In this document: in pieces, positions 35,862 through 45,922 of the stretch
How positions within the stretch are numbered: position 1 is the first letter of the stretch
Layout: each line of letters opens with the position of its first letter
DNA from: Rhodosorus marinus
Lineage: Eukaryota; Rhodophyta; Stylonematophyceae; Stylonematales; Stylonemataceae
NCBI GenBank assembly: GCA_029953675.1
Contig: JAMWBK010000002.1
Span: forward strand, 3,286,001 to 3,350,000
DNA length: 64,000 nt
Direction: 5' to 3'
Position numbers and translations under genes: made by a program
Notes under the pieces: model-generated
What the model was told of the DNA's origin: nothing
Database searches by the model: none
What the model saw: the letters and a program-made list of their open reading frames with translations, nothing else

Positions 35862-37376
35862 AACGCCGAAATTTCTGCCCCTCAGATTTGAATCTTACTA
35901 TGCTGAACCTTCAAAGAAACCAACTAGCCCCTTTTTTGCACCCTACCATTCCTCATATATCATCACGGCGTCCGAACTCTGGTCCTCCAAATTCCTAACA
36001 AACCAAGTATGCAACCAGGAAACAACCCTACACTTCGTCTTAACTCTATCTATAATATCACTATCGAACCAACAACAAGTTTCCTCCTTCACCTACGGTC
36101 AGAGCATACCTCTTCAAAGACATTCGCAAAGGCAGAGCCCGCGATAATGTACGATTCGGGGACAAACTAGATTTAGATAATATTGACTGATTTATTTGCG
36201 GATGGAAACTGGTATTAATTTTTCGTATTGTTTTTTTTAAATACAAGCTGTCCTTCTCATAATTTTGACTGATCATTTACGACTGATCCAGGATTGGAAG
36301 GGTTTTGGATGGTTTTTTTTTTGGCTATATTTAGGAACTCCGTAATCTGACCAATCTTGGAAAATCCAGTCAGGACATCCGATTCTGAGTGTATGAGGAC
36401 GCCGGAAAATTAAGAGAGTCATGTGAGCGGACGTTTTTGAGGTGAAGCGCTCTACCTTGAAAAAAGTGTGGAATGGGACAAGCTCAGGCCTTTTTTCTGT
36501 CGCGTTCATCGCGTATCGTAGGAGACTTGCAAGGTTTATTTTTGCTTTTGTTGCTATTAGTGGAGCCCGAGCTCGCCCACCGTCAGATGGGAATTCAAGT
36601 TTATCAGAGATACTTTTTTTGTAGTTTTTTGATGGGGGAGACGCCATTACCCTGTTCGGGGAGGGTTCAGACAGGAGGTCCAAACATCGCTGTGAATTTT
36701 TTTGTAACTGAGTAGGACCTTTTAAAAAAACGACCAAACCCCAAAAGAGAAGGGTCCTGGAAATTGAGAAAACCTGTCTCACTGGACAACGGTCCACGCC
36801 AATGCTGGACATTGAGAATTTATCTTTTTTTGGAATTCTACGGCCTGTTGCGGGGGTTTATGTTCGACGAGGCCGAAGAAGAGTTGAGCCCCGTGGAAAC
36901 AGAAAGAGACAAGCGGTTCAGTCTGACCGCGCTCTTAAGAAAGTTCCCGTTTGCGAAATTATCATGTGCACGTGCGTCCTATCCAAGTTCTCCGTTTCTG
37001 GCATGTCTGGCTGGAACTCACCGCAAGTCTCTGTTTTTCGGAACGAGAGCAGCTGCAGGCACCATAGTCCACATCTTGTCCAGCTTCTGGCAAGTTCACT
37101 GTCGCCATTTGGAGTACTTTGACTTCGGAATGCTCGGATGTCTCAATGGTTGTGGAGGTAGACTCCAGTTTTTTGTTTTTTTTTATACCCTCTTGGCCAT
37201 AGGCGATCGAACAGTTTCGCCCTTCTGTGCCCTGACAACGTCGGCTTTAGTACTAGGATACGATCAAAGCGGTCAAAGTACCAAACGATTTTGAATCGTG
37301 CTCTATAGCCAGAGTGCAGATAATTCTAGATTGGGGTCCGCAGTAAACTGGAAGGCACTCTCAGGAAACCCTCAAA
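35862..37376. other. TBC leader and gene-poor stretch with orphan leader
   Basis: 35870-36170 is the C/A-rich leader of the TBC gene. 36180-36720 is G/T-rich on the plus strand and precedes frames at 36764-37294 (plus) that contain an acidic stretch (FDEAEEELSPVE) but no domain I can name. A decayed or unrecognised gene is possible. Confidence 0.35.
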
Positions 37377-37920
37377 TTGCTTTCGGCAAGAGCAGAGCTC
37401 CAGGGCGATGCTTTTCTCAGCAACCATCATCCTAACCGCCGTCACGAACATTATTTAGGGATTCAATGCTCTTCAAGGCACTTTTACCCGGAGTTAATCC
37501 TCGATCCAGGCGCAAGACTCTTCACGGATGAATCTGACAACGAGCCACTACAAATCCATATCCTGCCCGTCGTAACACCTTTGTTAGAAACTTTCGAACC
37601 AACCTTCTATTCCTCTTTTGGCGATGAGACCAGCATCCGCGTTTGAACTTGGGCGACTCAACCCACGCCGGCGATTAACCATCTTGCCGACGCGGCGACT
37701 GCTTTCGTGCAACGACAACAACGAATTCTTGACGATGCACGCAAGCCTATGGCCTTGGCGCAGGAGTTATATGCTGAGCATGCGAATTCTCGTCGCATCA
37801 ATGCCAAGGTGTACAACATTGGCGACAAAGTCTATTTGTCGACCCTGAACCTCACCCTTGACGGCCCTACACGCTTTAAACCTCGCTAGTTGGGGAGGGG
37901 CCTGTTTCCGGGAAATGGGC
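37377..37920 (+). mobile_element. Ty3/gypsy integrase relic
   Basis: The frame at 37707-37889 gives an integrase C-terminal pattern: ALAQELYAEHANSRR, then VYNIGDKVYLSTLNL and RFKPR. This corresponds to the GPY/F-type module that follows the integrase core in Ty3/gypsy (chromovirus-like) elements. Upstream pieces (37377-37706) lie in other frames with stops. No LTR, reverse transcriptase or protease can be seen nearby, so it is a broken fragment. Confidence 0.7.
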
Positions 37921-38702
37921 TTCGGAAGAGACAGACAAAAAGAAGAAAAACTCTATGGGGGGACATCAACCCAGTGTAATCTAAATACAAACTGGCAGTG
38001 GTAGCCCAACGACCTTGTTCACCATGCAGACAGACTGTCCCAAGATTGAAAACGGGTTAAAAAAAGAAAACAAAGGTCTTTTCTTCTGTTTTACTGAGTC
38101 GATCAAAATGCGGCAAGGGGATGAGAGCGTCTACCGTCATGATTGCTGAGTGGAACGTGGTCTTGTAGAAGGGGATGGGTGAGAACTGCTAGTGCTGCTG
38201 TTCGGTCATAGTGCCTTGAAGGGATGGAAATTTGGGAATGTGGAGCGAGAGAAGGATTTTCATGAGCGTCTTCTAAGCTAGAATTTTGGTATTTCCTTTT
38301 TTGCGGGCTACGGAGCTGCGTTTTCGTCACCACTTTTTTTTTTGTTTTTGGTTTGGGTGCTGTGAGGTTTCGGAGGTGGATCACCTCAGGTTTGAGGGTT
38401 GCAGTCTTCGATTCGAGCGGAATCGAGCGTGAGTTTTGGCTCGTGACGGATAAAGGAATTATTAGGTGTTCCCATTTGATGGTTCCCTTCTCAAGGGTAC
38501 TTGTGGACTTGAATTGATTCGTCTTTGGGTTGGTTGAACAACTACGGTACGCGAACTCCCGTGAAGCGATGAAGTCTGGGACTCACTGCCTAGGTCCTCG
38601 TCATGTCAGTGTGTAACTCTGTGAATGCTTCCTAACCCAGCGGTTTCTTCCATATGAGCAGGTTCTGGACTGGAGTCATCTGACTCAGAATCTTTCTTCG
38701 GG
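37921..38702. other. Intergenic, leader of the ARL5 gene
   Basis: No gene. 38100-38400 is G/T-rich on the plus strand, matching the leader pattern before the ARL5 start at 38703. Confidence 0.5.
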
Positions 38703-39593
38703 ATGGGCTCAATTATGTCCAGAGTGCAGTCCAACTTTTCGTACTTTTTCTCTGGAGTAAAGGATGTGAAGGTATTTATCAAGCACGTCTCCAGAAGCGT
38801 GTACTACGCCTTTACCGCGGATCCGACCTGATGAAGTGACTGCATTCCCGCCGTAGGTCATCATGGTTGGACTGGATAATGCTGGAAAGACCACTATATT
38901 GTACAAGCTACATTTGGGTGAAGCTTTTAGCACGTATCCCACTATAGGAAGCAATGTAGAGGAAGTTCGACGGCAGAATTTTCGCTTACAGGTATGCAGC
39001 CACCCGCAAGGTTTCTTAGTAGCTATAATTTACGGATTACTGAGGAGGTGGTTTCTCTTTCTGTGAAGGTGTGGGACCTAGGTGGACAGGCAATGCTGAG
39101 GCAGACATGGCAAATGTACTTTGTAAATACGAACGGCGTTATTTTGGTGATTGATAGTGCGGATCCTGAGCGGCTTGATGTAGCTAGAGAAGAGCTCACG
39201 AACCTATTGAACTCGGAGGAGCTCAGGGAAGCAGCGATTTTAGTTTTCGCAAATAAGCAGGACCTCAAGGGTGCCGTAACGGTACGTATCTCATGCTAAT
39301 TCTTTGGCTGTGAAGTTTCCGCAGCCTGTTCTTACTCAGTTGTGCTTCTCGACGTATTTAGGCGACTGAGGTGTCCGAAGCTCTGAGTTTGCACTCTATT
39401 AAGGACAGGGAGTGGAACATTCAGGTACGTGTGTCCGCATCGATAGTCGACCGTTCCAATCTCGGAAAGGAGTCAGATAAACCCCAAACCCGGTTTTTGA
39501 ATGCTCCAACAGGCGTGCAGTGCGACAACTGGGGCCGGACTAGAAGATGGCTTAGAATGGCTAATATCTCGGCTAGAACAGAAAATGAAATAA
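38703..39593 (+). CDS. ARL5: ARF-like GTPase, ARL5 type
   Basis: Five exons: 38703-38771, 38857-38991, 39069-39281, 39362-39424, 39513-39593 (186 residues; family about 180). It starts MGSIM with Gly at position 2 for N-myristoylation. G motifs: GLDNAGKTT (G1), PTIGSN (switch I), WDLGGQ (G3), NKQD (G4) and the SA of ACSATTG (G5). The phrases [18 protein letters not shown] and DALSLHSIK-like EALSLHSIK are typical of ARL5. ARL5 acts at the trans-Golgi to recruit the GARP tether for endosome-to-Golgi traffic. The intact Gln in GGQ suggests normal GTP hydrolysis. All junctions are phase 0. Confidence 0.93.
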
Positions 39594-40743
39594 GCAAATG
39601 TTTGAGACGAATAATGGAGCAAGACAAACGACTGTGGAGGGTCCGATCTTCGCGCGACCCCATTCAGTCGCACATCGAATCTCTCCCGGACTGGAAGAAA
39701 AATTTTGAGTCAGCGGAAGTGCCCTTTCTTCGACTTCGTACATGAGAACTGATCGACGAAAATTGATCGACGAGAACCGACCGGATGGGTGCGACCTCAA
39801 CAAGGCGACAGCCACCGTACCAAAATTCTTCGAAGATCGGGATCAAGGGCTGGAGAGGGCCCACACAAATCACGCCCAGGAGTTGTTTTTCGAGGCTCTT
39901 TCTCGGAGACCTTACACCACACACAGCCTTAGCCCACTGCGGCTCGAATCTCACTCCGGCGTAGAGGAACAGCTGACTGGACCGTAATCTGACTGCAAAC
40001 TTCTTAAACAAAGGTGGACGCACAGTTTTTTAAAAGCCAGTGAGAGTGCACAACAGTAGAAAACCCAGACCAAAGAGCAGATCTTTCCACACAGAACATC
40101 AGCTCACTAGAATACAAATCCCGCCTCTAATCTAACACCAGCCCGAACCCCCAGCACCGATCTCCACTTCGACCCATTCGGCAATCCCAACAGCAAAACC
40201 TCCAACTCTCCCACTCCTAACCCGCCACAAAACGATTGAATATCAATCAAAAATTACGTTAACCAGTTATATACTTACAAGTAGTTTTCGTAATATTGTT
40301 TATTTAATGTTTTGTAGATATCAATCAAGTTACTACAAATGAATGGACTGGGTTGGGGAAAAAGGGGACCTTTGCTTTTTGTCCATTCAATTAGATCGGA
40401 AGAGGTCGAGATGTGAAATGTACTGCTTTTCTGTTGGGTGGTGGGGTTCCTCATGACTACCTTTTTTAGTTTATTTTTTGCCTTCAAAGGTGGGTATTGC
40501 AATTTACTGAGGTGGGTGGATTTTTTCTGCGTTCAGTTTGGGGTGAGGATAGGTTTAGGTTGTTGGGGTGAGTATATATAGATGACGACGGGGATTGAAA
40601 AGGTTGGGGAAAGAGAGCTGGTCCGGGCGAGGGTTGGGTTTTGCATGAATCGATTTTTTGTTTTTTTTCCGGTGGTGAGAGGTTGACTTGTTGTTGGTGT
40701 TGTTGGCTTGTATTTTTGTTTTTTGGTTGTGGTTGAGAAAACG
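39594..40743. other. Divergent leader region with a possible minus-strand gene
   Basis: 40260-40743 is the G/T-rich leader of Tic20. 40030-40250 is C/A-rich on the plus strand, as before a minus-strand gene, and the minus strand from about 40020 to 39573 has protein-like frames. One segment is KKFAVRLRSSQLFLYAG ending at a GTAAGG donor; another follows a good TTTTTCTTCCAG acceptor near 39692. No ATG fits cleanly and no domain is recognised. Confidence 0.35.
40573..40581 (+). promoter_or_regulatory. TATA-box-like element of the Tic20 gene
   Basis: TATATATAG lies 163-171 bases before the Tic20 start codon, inside its G/T-rich leader. The distance is similar to that of the element at 781-790 upstream of its gene. 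Confidence 0.45.
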
Positions 40744-41361
40744 ATGTCGTACGCTTTTGTGAGTGGTTTTGGTGGGTTGGGGTTGAGGAGTAAGGCTGGA
40801 GTTGTTAAGGGGTTGCGAGATTCTAGGAGGGATGGAAACGCGGTTCACGTTGTGAAGAGGTCAGTTAAGGTCTCCATGTCCTACAACGATGGAAAACCGG
40901 AAGGAAAGGACAGGTTTTTCTCGATTCTGCCGTACTTCCTTCCACTGCTGGATTCGCTGCAGTATGGGAGCTATCTTTTCCAAAAGTTTCCGGTTTTTAA
41001 GGAACTAGTGTTGTATCCCCTGGCGCCTTTCTATTCGATCTATCGGGGAATCCCGTTTTTGGACCTGGCTATTTTCTTCGGAGTTTTCTTCTTGGTCGTT
41101 AGGAATACCAACATCAATCGATTCATCAGGTACAACGCACAGCAGGCGATCATGCTGGATTTGATTCTGATTATCCCAGCATTATTTGGCGGGGCTGCAG
41201 CACAAATGCCGAGGTTTATTGCAGAAACAGGAGCCAACACTGTGTTCTACTCGATACTGGCGGCGGTGGGTTATGCGGTCATTGAGAACATAAGGGGCGA
41301 ACTTCCGAACAAGATTCCTTTGGTTAGCGAGTCTGTGGACTCACAAATTGGACCATTCTAA
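40744..41361 (+). CDS. TIC20: Plastid protein import component Tic20 (Ycf60 family)
   Basis: Single exon, 205 residues. The first ~55 residues lack acids, are rich in G, S, K and R and begin MSYAFVSGFGG. They end near KVSMSYNDG, as in red-algal plastid transit peptides. The mature part starts RFFSILPYFLPLLDSLQYG and has four hydrophobic segments: about 62-80, 98-118, 130-150 and 160-180. The phrase RNTNINRFIRYNAQQAIMLD is the family hallmark. Tic20 forms the protein channel core in the inner plastid envelope. A Met 12 codons upstream (40708) is in frame, but the resulting start would lack the transit-peptide look. Confidence 0.93.
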   Translation: MSYAFVSGFGGLGLRSKAGVVKGLRDSRRDGNAVHVVKRSVKVSMSYNDGKPEGKDRFFSILPYFLPLLDSLQYGSYLFQKFPVFKELVLYPLAPFYSIYRGIPFLDLAIFFGVFFLVVRNTNINRFIRYNAQQAIMLDLILIIPALFGGAAAQMPRFIAETGANTVFYSILAAVGYAVIENIRGELPNKIPLVSESVDSQIGPF

Positions 41362-41785
41362 AAGCTACTTAACTGTTGTATGATAACCACGAAATTGCCC
41401 TTCACAAGGCTAGGGGATAAAAGAGACGTTGATAAAAGAAAAAAAGCACCCGTTATAATAATTGGCCAGTTCTATTTCCGAAAGGTTGCTACGAATCTCA
41501 GGTATCCATAATCGAACAAAGTACCTATACCCAAAGTCCGCGCCTTCTCTCTATACACGTATGTTGACGCAAACTAAGAAACAACGACCAGAAGCATGCG
41601 CTATAGCACAGAAAAAATTCTTGCCTTCACACTCCACCCCGCTGCACCGCCGCTGCATAGGAGGGTAGGAAATCCCTGACTGCGCTTCTTGTAGTTAAGA
41701 CAGCGACCAGGTCTCGCGTCCCATCGTACCGATGCTGTCAGTACCGGTTTTGCGTTCTGATCGAACCGGACCCTTCGTCGTGAAT
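41362..41785. other. Convergent 3' region
   Basis: This 424-base gap separates the ends of Tic20 and the E2 gene. Only short frames; nothing seen beyond A-rich 3' UTR sequence. Confidence 0.5.
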
Positions 41786-42885
41786 TCAGTTCATAGAAAC
41801 TCCGGCAAGGATGAAGGCTCGTCTAGCCATGATGGCAATAATCGCAAAAACTAGCGCATAGGCCAAATAGAGGAGCTTCGTCTCCTTGTCTGCCAATTCA
41901 ACAGTTGCCGGAGCTACTACTGCATGGATGTGTTGCCCCTCTCCAACTGCTTGAACATCTCCGACATGCAGCTCCGGGATTTGTGGAGGTTCTGGCCGCG
42001 GCCCCGGTACAGCACTGGGGACCGGAGCTTCGACGGTTGTCTGTCCCAAGGTCTGCGCCGGATATTCCTCTGCCTCGCGTTCATTTTCACCCTCAACCGC
42101 GCGTGTAGCGTCCTCTCCACCCGCCGCAGACTCTTCCACAACGGCAACTGTTTCAACCTCCGTGGATGGTTCAGTCTGGGCAGTGGTCTCGCTTGAGCCC
42201 CCTGTTTCGACCACCACATTCTTCATGATATCACCAAACGGATGGGTTCCACACGCCGAGCATTTCCATCTAGCGGAGGCCTTCGCCAGCTGTCTTCGGT
42301 GATCGTCAGGATATTGTAAAGCCCCGAGACCAGTTGACTAAAAGCGAAAACACGCCAAAAAAAGAAGCGGTTAGCGCCACCTCTCTGGAACATAGATCCA
42401 GCCACGACAAATGTGAAATCCACTTACGTTTGTGGGCATAAAAGCAATGAGCGCCGTGAGGATAGTTCTGATGCCCCAGCTAGGTTGCCAAGTCTCATTG
42501 TGAAAAGAAGTTACTGACAAGCAAATTCTCGCGCCACATTCAAAACGTCCATTCGGAGTCAGCATAATAATCTCTGGAGGCTGCGCAGACGAAAAACCAA
42601 GAGCCACTGGTCAACGATTTCGAAATCTAAACCAAACGATTCCGCGCTTGATGAAACTGAGCTCACCTTGAATGGGTATTCAGCCGGCAGTAGAATACGC
42701 CCGTGGTAAACGCCACCCTCAAAACTGGTCGACTCAGGGCCCTTTATCGAGAAATGCCACTCAAACACATCGGTTTCCAAAGGCTTCGCGGCAAACATGC
42801 AGTTAGGCTTTTCCATCTCCGCCTCCATTTCCATGACCTCCTGCATAATTCTCTTCAATGCTCCACTAGGCTTTACTTTAGCCAT
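41786..42885 (-). CDS. Tail-anchored ubiquitin-conjugating enzyme, UBE2J/Ubc6 type
   Basis: Three exons: 42885-42667, 42580-42428, 42337-41786 (307 residues). The E2 fold begins with GALKRIMQEVMEM, then FEWHFSIKGP, GGVYHGRILLPAEYPF and LTPNGRFECGARICLS. The catalytic Cys is about C93. The HPN triad of ordinary E2s is replaced by TPNGRF, as in the whole UBE2J/Ubc6 family. After WQPSWGIRTILTALIAFMP comes the UBE2J-like GALQYPDDHRRQLAK segment, a CSAC pair, a long Glu/Ala/Pro/Val linker and a C-terminal membrane anchor (about 278-300). It is expected to sit in the ER membrane and work in ER-associated degradation. Head-to-head with the candidate gene at 43788. Confidence 0.93.
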
Positions 42886-43787
42886 CTTGAACGCAAAAAT
42901 GCTCCCAACAACTTCAAACAAAACACGAACCGGAACAACACAGTCGTACCCCAGCAAACAACGCTCCGAACAAGCTCGTGTCGAAGAAAAAAAACAAAAC
43001 AAGCCACGCAACCTTAACAAGCGAGATAACAACAAAAAAAAAGTCGACTCTTAACGAATTCCACACCTAAAGCTCCCCGATAATCATCCAACTCAACTCG
43101 TTCCTCACTAACACCCCATACCCAAAAGTTACCCTGTCCAAAATGAACAGAGTATATATTCATGAAGCCTAGTCTCATGACACACCTCATGAGAGTTTTT
43201 GTGTCCTCTCACAAGCCCCTTCTTCCCACCCCCCCCCCCAACAAAAAATACGATGGGGACAGTCTGTCCATAACAAAAACTGATTTTGCTCTTAAAATAT
43301 TCGACTTTTTCTTAGTTAGCCCAAGATTGCGCTCATGCAAGATGTTCACTGATAAAATAGATTGAATACAAGAATCCATCCAATGAACATGTCAATAAAT
43401 CAATCAATTTTATTTTTGATTGAGCCCATTCTCCTTTGCAGCTTTTGGAATAAGCGCCAGGATTTTGTTTTGTTCTTGAGAAGTCGTTGCAGAAAAATAT
43501 TAGGCGAGGTGGTGTATCTACTTAGATCGCACGCAAAGGCGCTGTCCAGAAACCGAGTCTTGCTTTCGCTCCCATTTGACATTGTTCAGTGTTTCTTTTT
43601 TTGGCTGAATTAGGTATATTTGGAAGATTTATGTTCTACTTTGGGCCGCGATTCTATATGCGAAAAAGCCTGAAATCTTAAAATTAGGTTGATTTAGCAT
43701 GCGGCAGGATTAGCGCTAGAAGGTGGTTTGTTTTTTTTTTTGGAAAAGTCAGATTTTGCCGAGGGAGTTACTAAAGCAAAAGCCAAT
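42886..43787. other. Divergent leaders
   Basis: 42890-43250 is C/A-rich on the plus strand (E2 leader). 43380-43760 is G/T-rich on the plus strand and precedes the unassigned candidate gene. A run of nine or more C occurs near 43232. No coding sequence seen. Confidence 0.45.
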
Positions 43788-44302
43788 GATCTTCAACTGG
43801 AGGCGGCAGTGTGGAAGAAGCTTAGGCATGTATTAGCGTTAGGTTCGTGGATCACGTGGATCCTGCCGTGAATTCTAGAACGCCTCTTGGAGGCACCTCA
43901 CCTAGGCCTAGAACTCGCATCTTTTGCATTGCCCTCCTTGCATCATTGTATGGAGACAATACACTGCAAGCCGACGAGCAAGCGGGCAGTCCAGAATCTA
44001 AACGGATGCCCGAAGTTCGGTGATAAGACGATCGTGCTTGCTCCAGCAGACCACCCGAGGTGGTTTCTGAGAGCGAAGAAAGGGGAGCGGAACTTCTGCA
44101 AGATCCGGATGATCCTGACCACGCGGTTTCCACATCGTCTGTGAAAACAGATGGGAGTACGAACGTGCAGGGCGCTGGTGTCGTATATGATCTCATTGAG
44201 AAATGGCTTAAAAAGTTTCACAACTATTTGACATTGTATCCACGAAGCCCGGATCTCGAACGAATTACCCCATTCCTTCCCGTTACTCCCACCGCTTTGT
44301 AG
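43788..44302 (+). CDS. Candidate unassigned gene, exon model incomplete
   Basis: I do not recognise this. It follows a G/T-rich leader of the kind found before real genes. The best-supported junction joins an exon ending at about 44018 (ESKRMPEVR) through a 37-base or similar gap at a GTGATAAG donor and CTTGCTCCAG acceptor to an exon at about 44050-44302. That exon encodes PPEVVSESEERG, then VVYDLIEKWLKKFHNYL and ends PVTPTAL. Phases agree. The 5' part is unclear: three frames compete between 43750 and 43880, and none starts with a convincing ATG. An uninterrupted alternative frame (43887-44144) reads through the same DNA. The predicted protein is acidic and Ser/Pro-rich with one amphipathic helix. 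Confidence 0.3.
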
Positions 44303-45922
44303 AAATCGTATATTATCGAAAAAATCCGGATGGCTATCTACCGCGCATGCAGACATTGCTCATTGTCTCGGAGGGACTGGAAACCCGCTTGAGGGTCCCC
44401 CCCCGCGTTCGCGCCGGCAGGACGAGCTCGATTTTTTTTGGGATTGAGCTTCGAATGCTCACCCCCAACTCGCCTTCAGCCGGTGGTCGCTCGCGATTGT
44501 GTCGACATGTCCCTGTGGACGGGATAAGAACCTGGAACGGGTGGGTCGACCGGTCGCGCCTACTATGGTTAGTTTTCTGAATTTCGATGTGTAGTAGTTA
44601 AAATCTAGACTCGAACATCTGCTGTTGCGTGCCGCGTATTTATTTCGATTTAAGAAGCAAAATGCAGGAAATTCCAAAGAAGGTACAGATCGCAGGCTGT
44701 GCTTGGGAGATTGATTTGGAGGCGATACTCACTTGAACTCCTAGATTAGTGAGGATACATGACGGGTACCTTCACTTGAGACGAACAGCAGTACGGAAAG
44801 CATTCACAGGGTTGGATGAGTATTTGGCCGCATGAGATACTTCGTGGTGCAAGGCCAGTTCTTGGGCTCTTGTGCATACGAGCATCACAGAAAAGTTTTG
44901 CAAACCATACTGTATGGTTATTTGGTATGATGCTAGCTGCGCATGAACTTATACCCCACAAGGGATCAGCTCTTACGCACTTGTGCAACAGAGGGTGATT
45001 CTGATACCCTCCTGGGATCTCGGTAGCAGCTTGCCTCAGGACTCTGACGACCTTGGCACGGTTGCTCGTGACTTGGTGAAGCTCACGCGATTTTGCAACC
45101 TTGCACCACCTTCGACGAATCTCACCCTCCCAGATTATTGCTCGGAAACGAACAAACACATCAGAATGGAACTTGAGTTTCGTGGCGAGGATCCAGATGA
45201 TGTCAAGTTCCCTCGCCCCTGGAGCGGGGGAACTTGACTGATTGCATAAGCGACCAACCTTGTATCGCTGTAGCAAGGGAAAGTGGTCCAGTCCATGCCA
45301 CTTTTCCTTACCTTATATACAAAAAACGACGAATTCCTCATCAAATTCAACTAAACCCGACCCCACCTAGAATGAATTTTTATACATTTATGCAAACTTA
45401 TTTTTTTTGATTTAATTATCAATGCTGTAGAAATTCAAGAAACAATGAATAAATTCCAAATCAGTTCAAGTGACTAATTATAAACCAATCAAAACGGACG
45501 ATACTCTCTGGTAGTTTCCTATTAGTTCTTAGTCCAATTTAATGGACTCGCGTAGTGTAAGGAGAGATACGGTCTCAGGTGGTGCTAAACTGCTAATAAC
45601 GATTCATGTATTGTTAAATACTATTTAATTGGAAACCATCCCACCCGTTTTGTGAAACTACAGGATATTACTTATTCATAACTGAACAAAATAATGCGAA
45701 TGCTTGTTTTGTATGTCATGTCTACCCTGTGAGTTTGGGGAGTACATCGCATCGATTTACTCGCTAAATTAACGAATCTGGTATTGACGATGAGGTTGGG
45801 TGCACCCGCTCATCTTGTGCACTCTGCGGGCTGGGTTGGGTCTATAAGCTTAGGGTTAGTGCCGTGAGTTCGTCTTTGGAGGGGACATACTAGAGATTCG
45901 GAGTGAACTAGAAAATACGAGA
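44303..45922. other. Gene-poor interval with a hairpin
   Basis: Short frames only (the longest is minus 44746-45276, without motifs). 45360-45780 is AT-rich. The hairpin at 45202-45238 is listed separately. The leader of the RING gene here is less G/T-skewed than others. Confidence 0.4.
45202..45238. repeat. Inverted repeat, 15-bp arms with one mismatch
   Basis: GTCAAGTTCCCTCGC (45202-45216) pairs with GCGGGGGAACTTGAC (45224-45238) across a 7-base loop with a single mismatch. It lies in gene-poor DNA; origin unknown. Confidence 0.85.
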
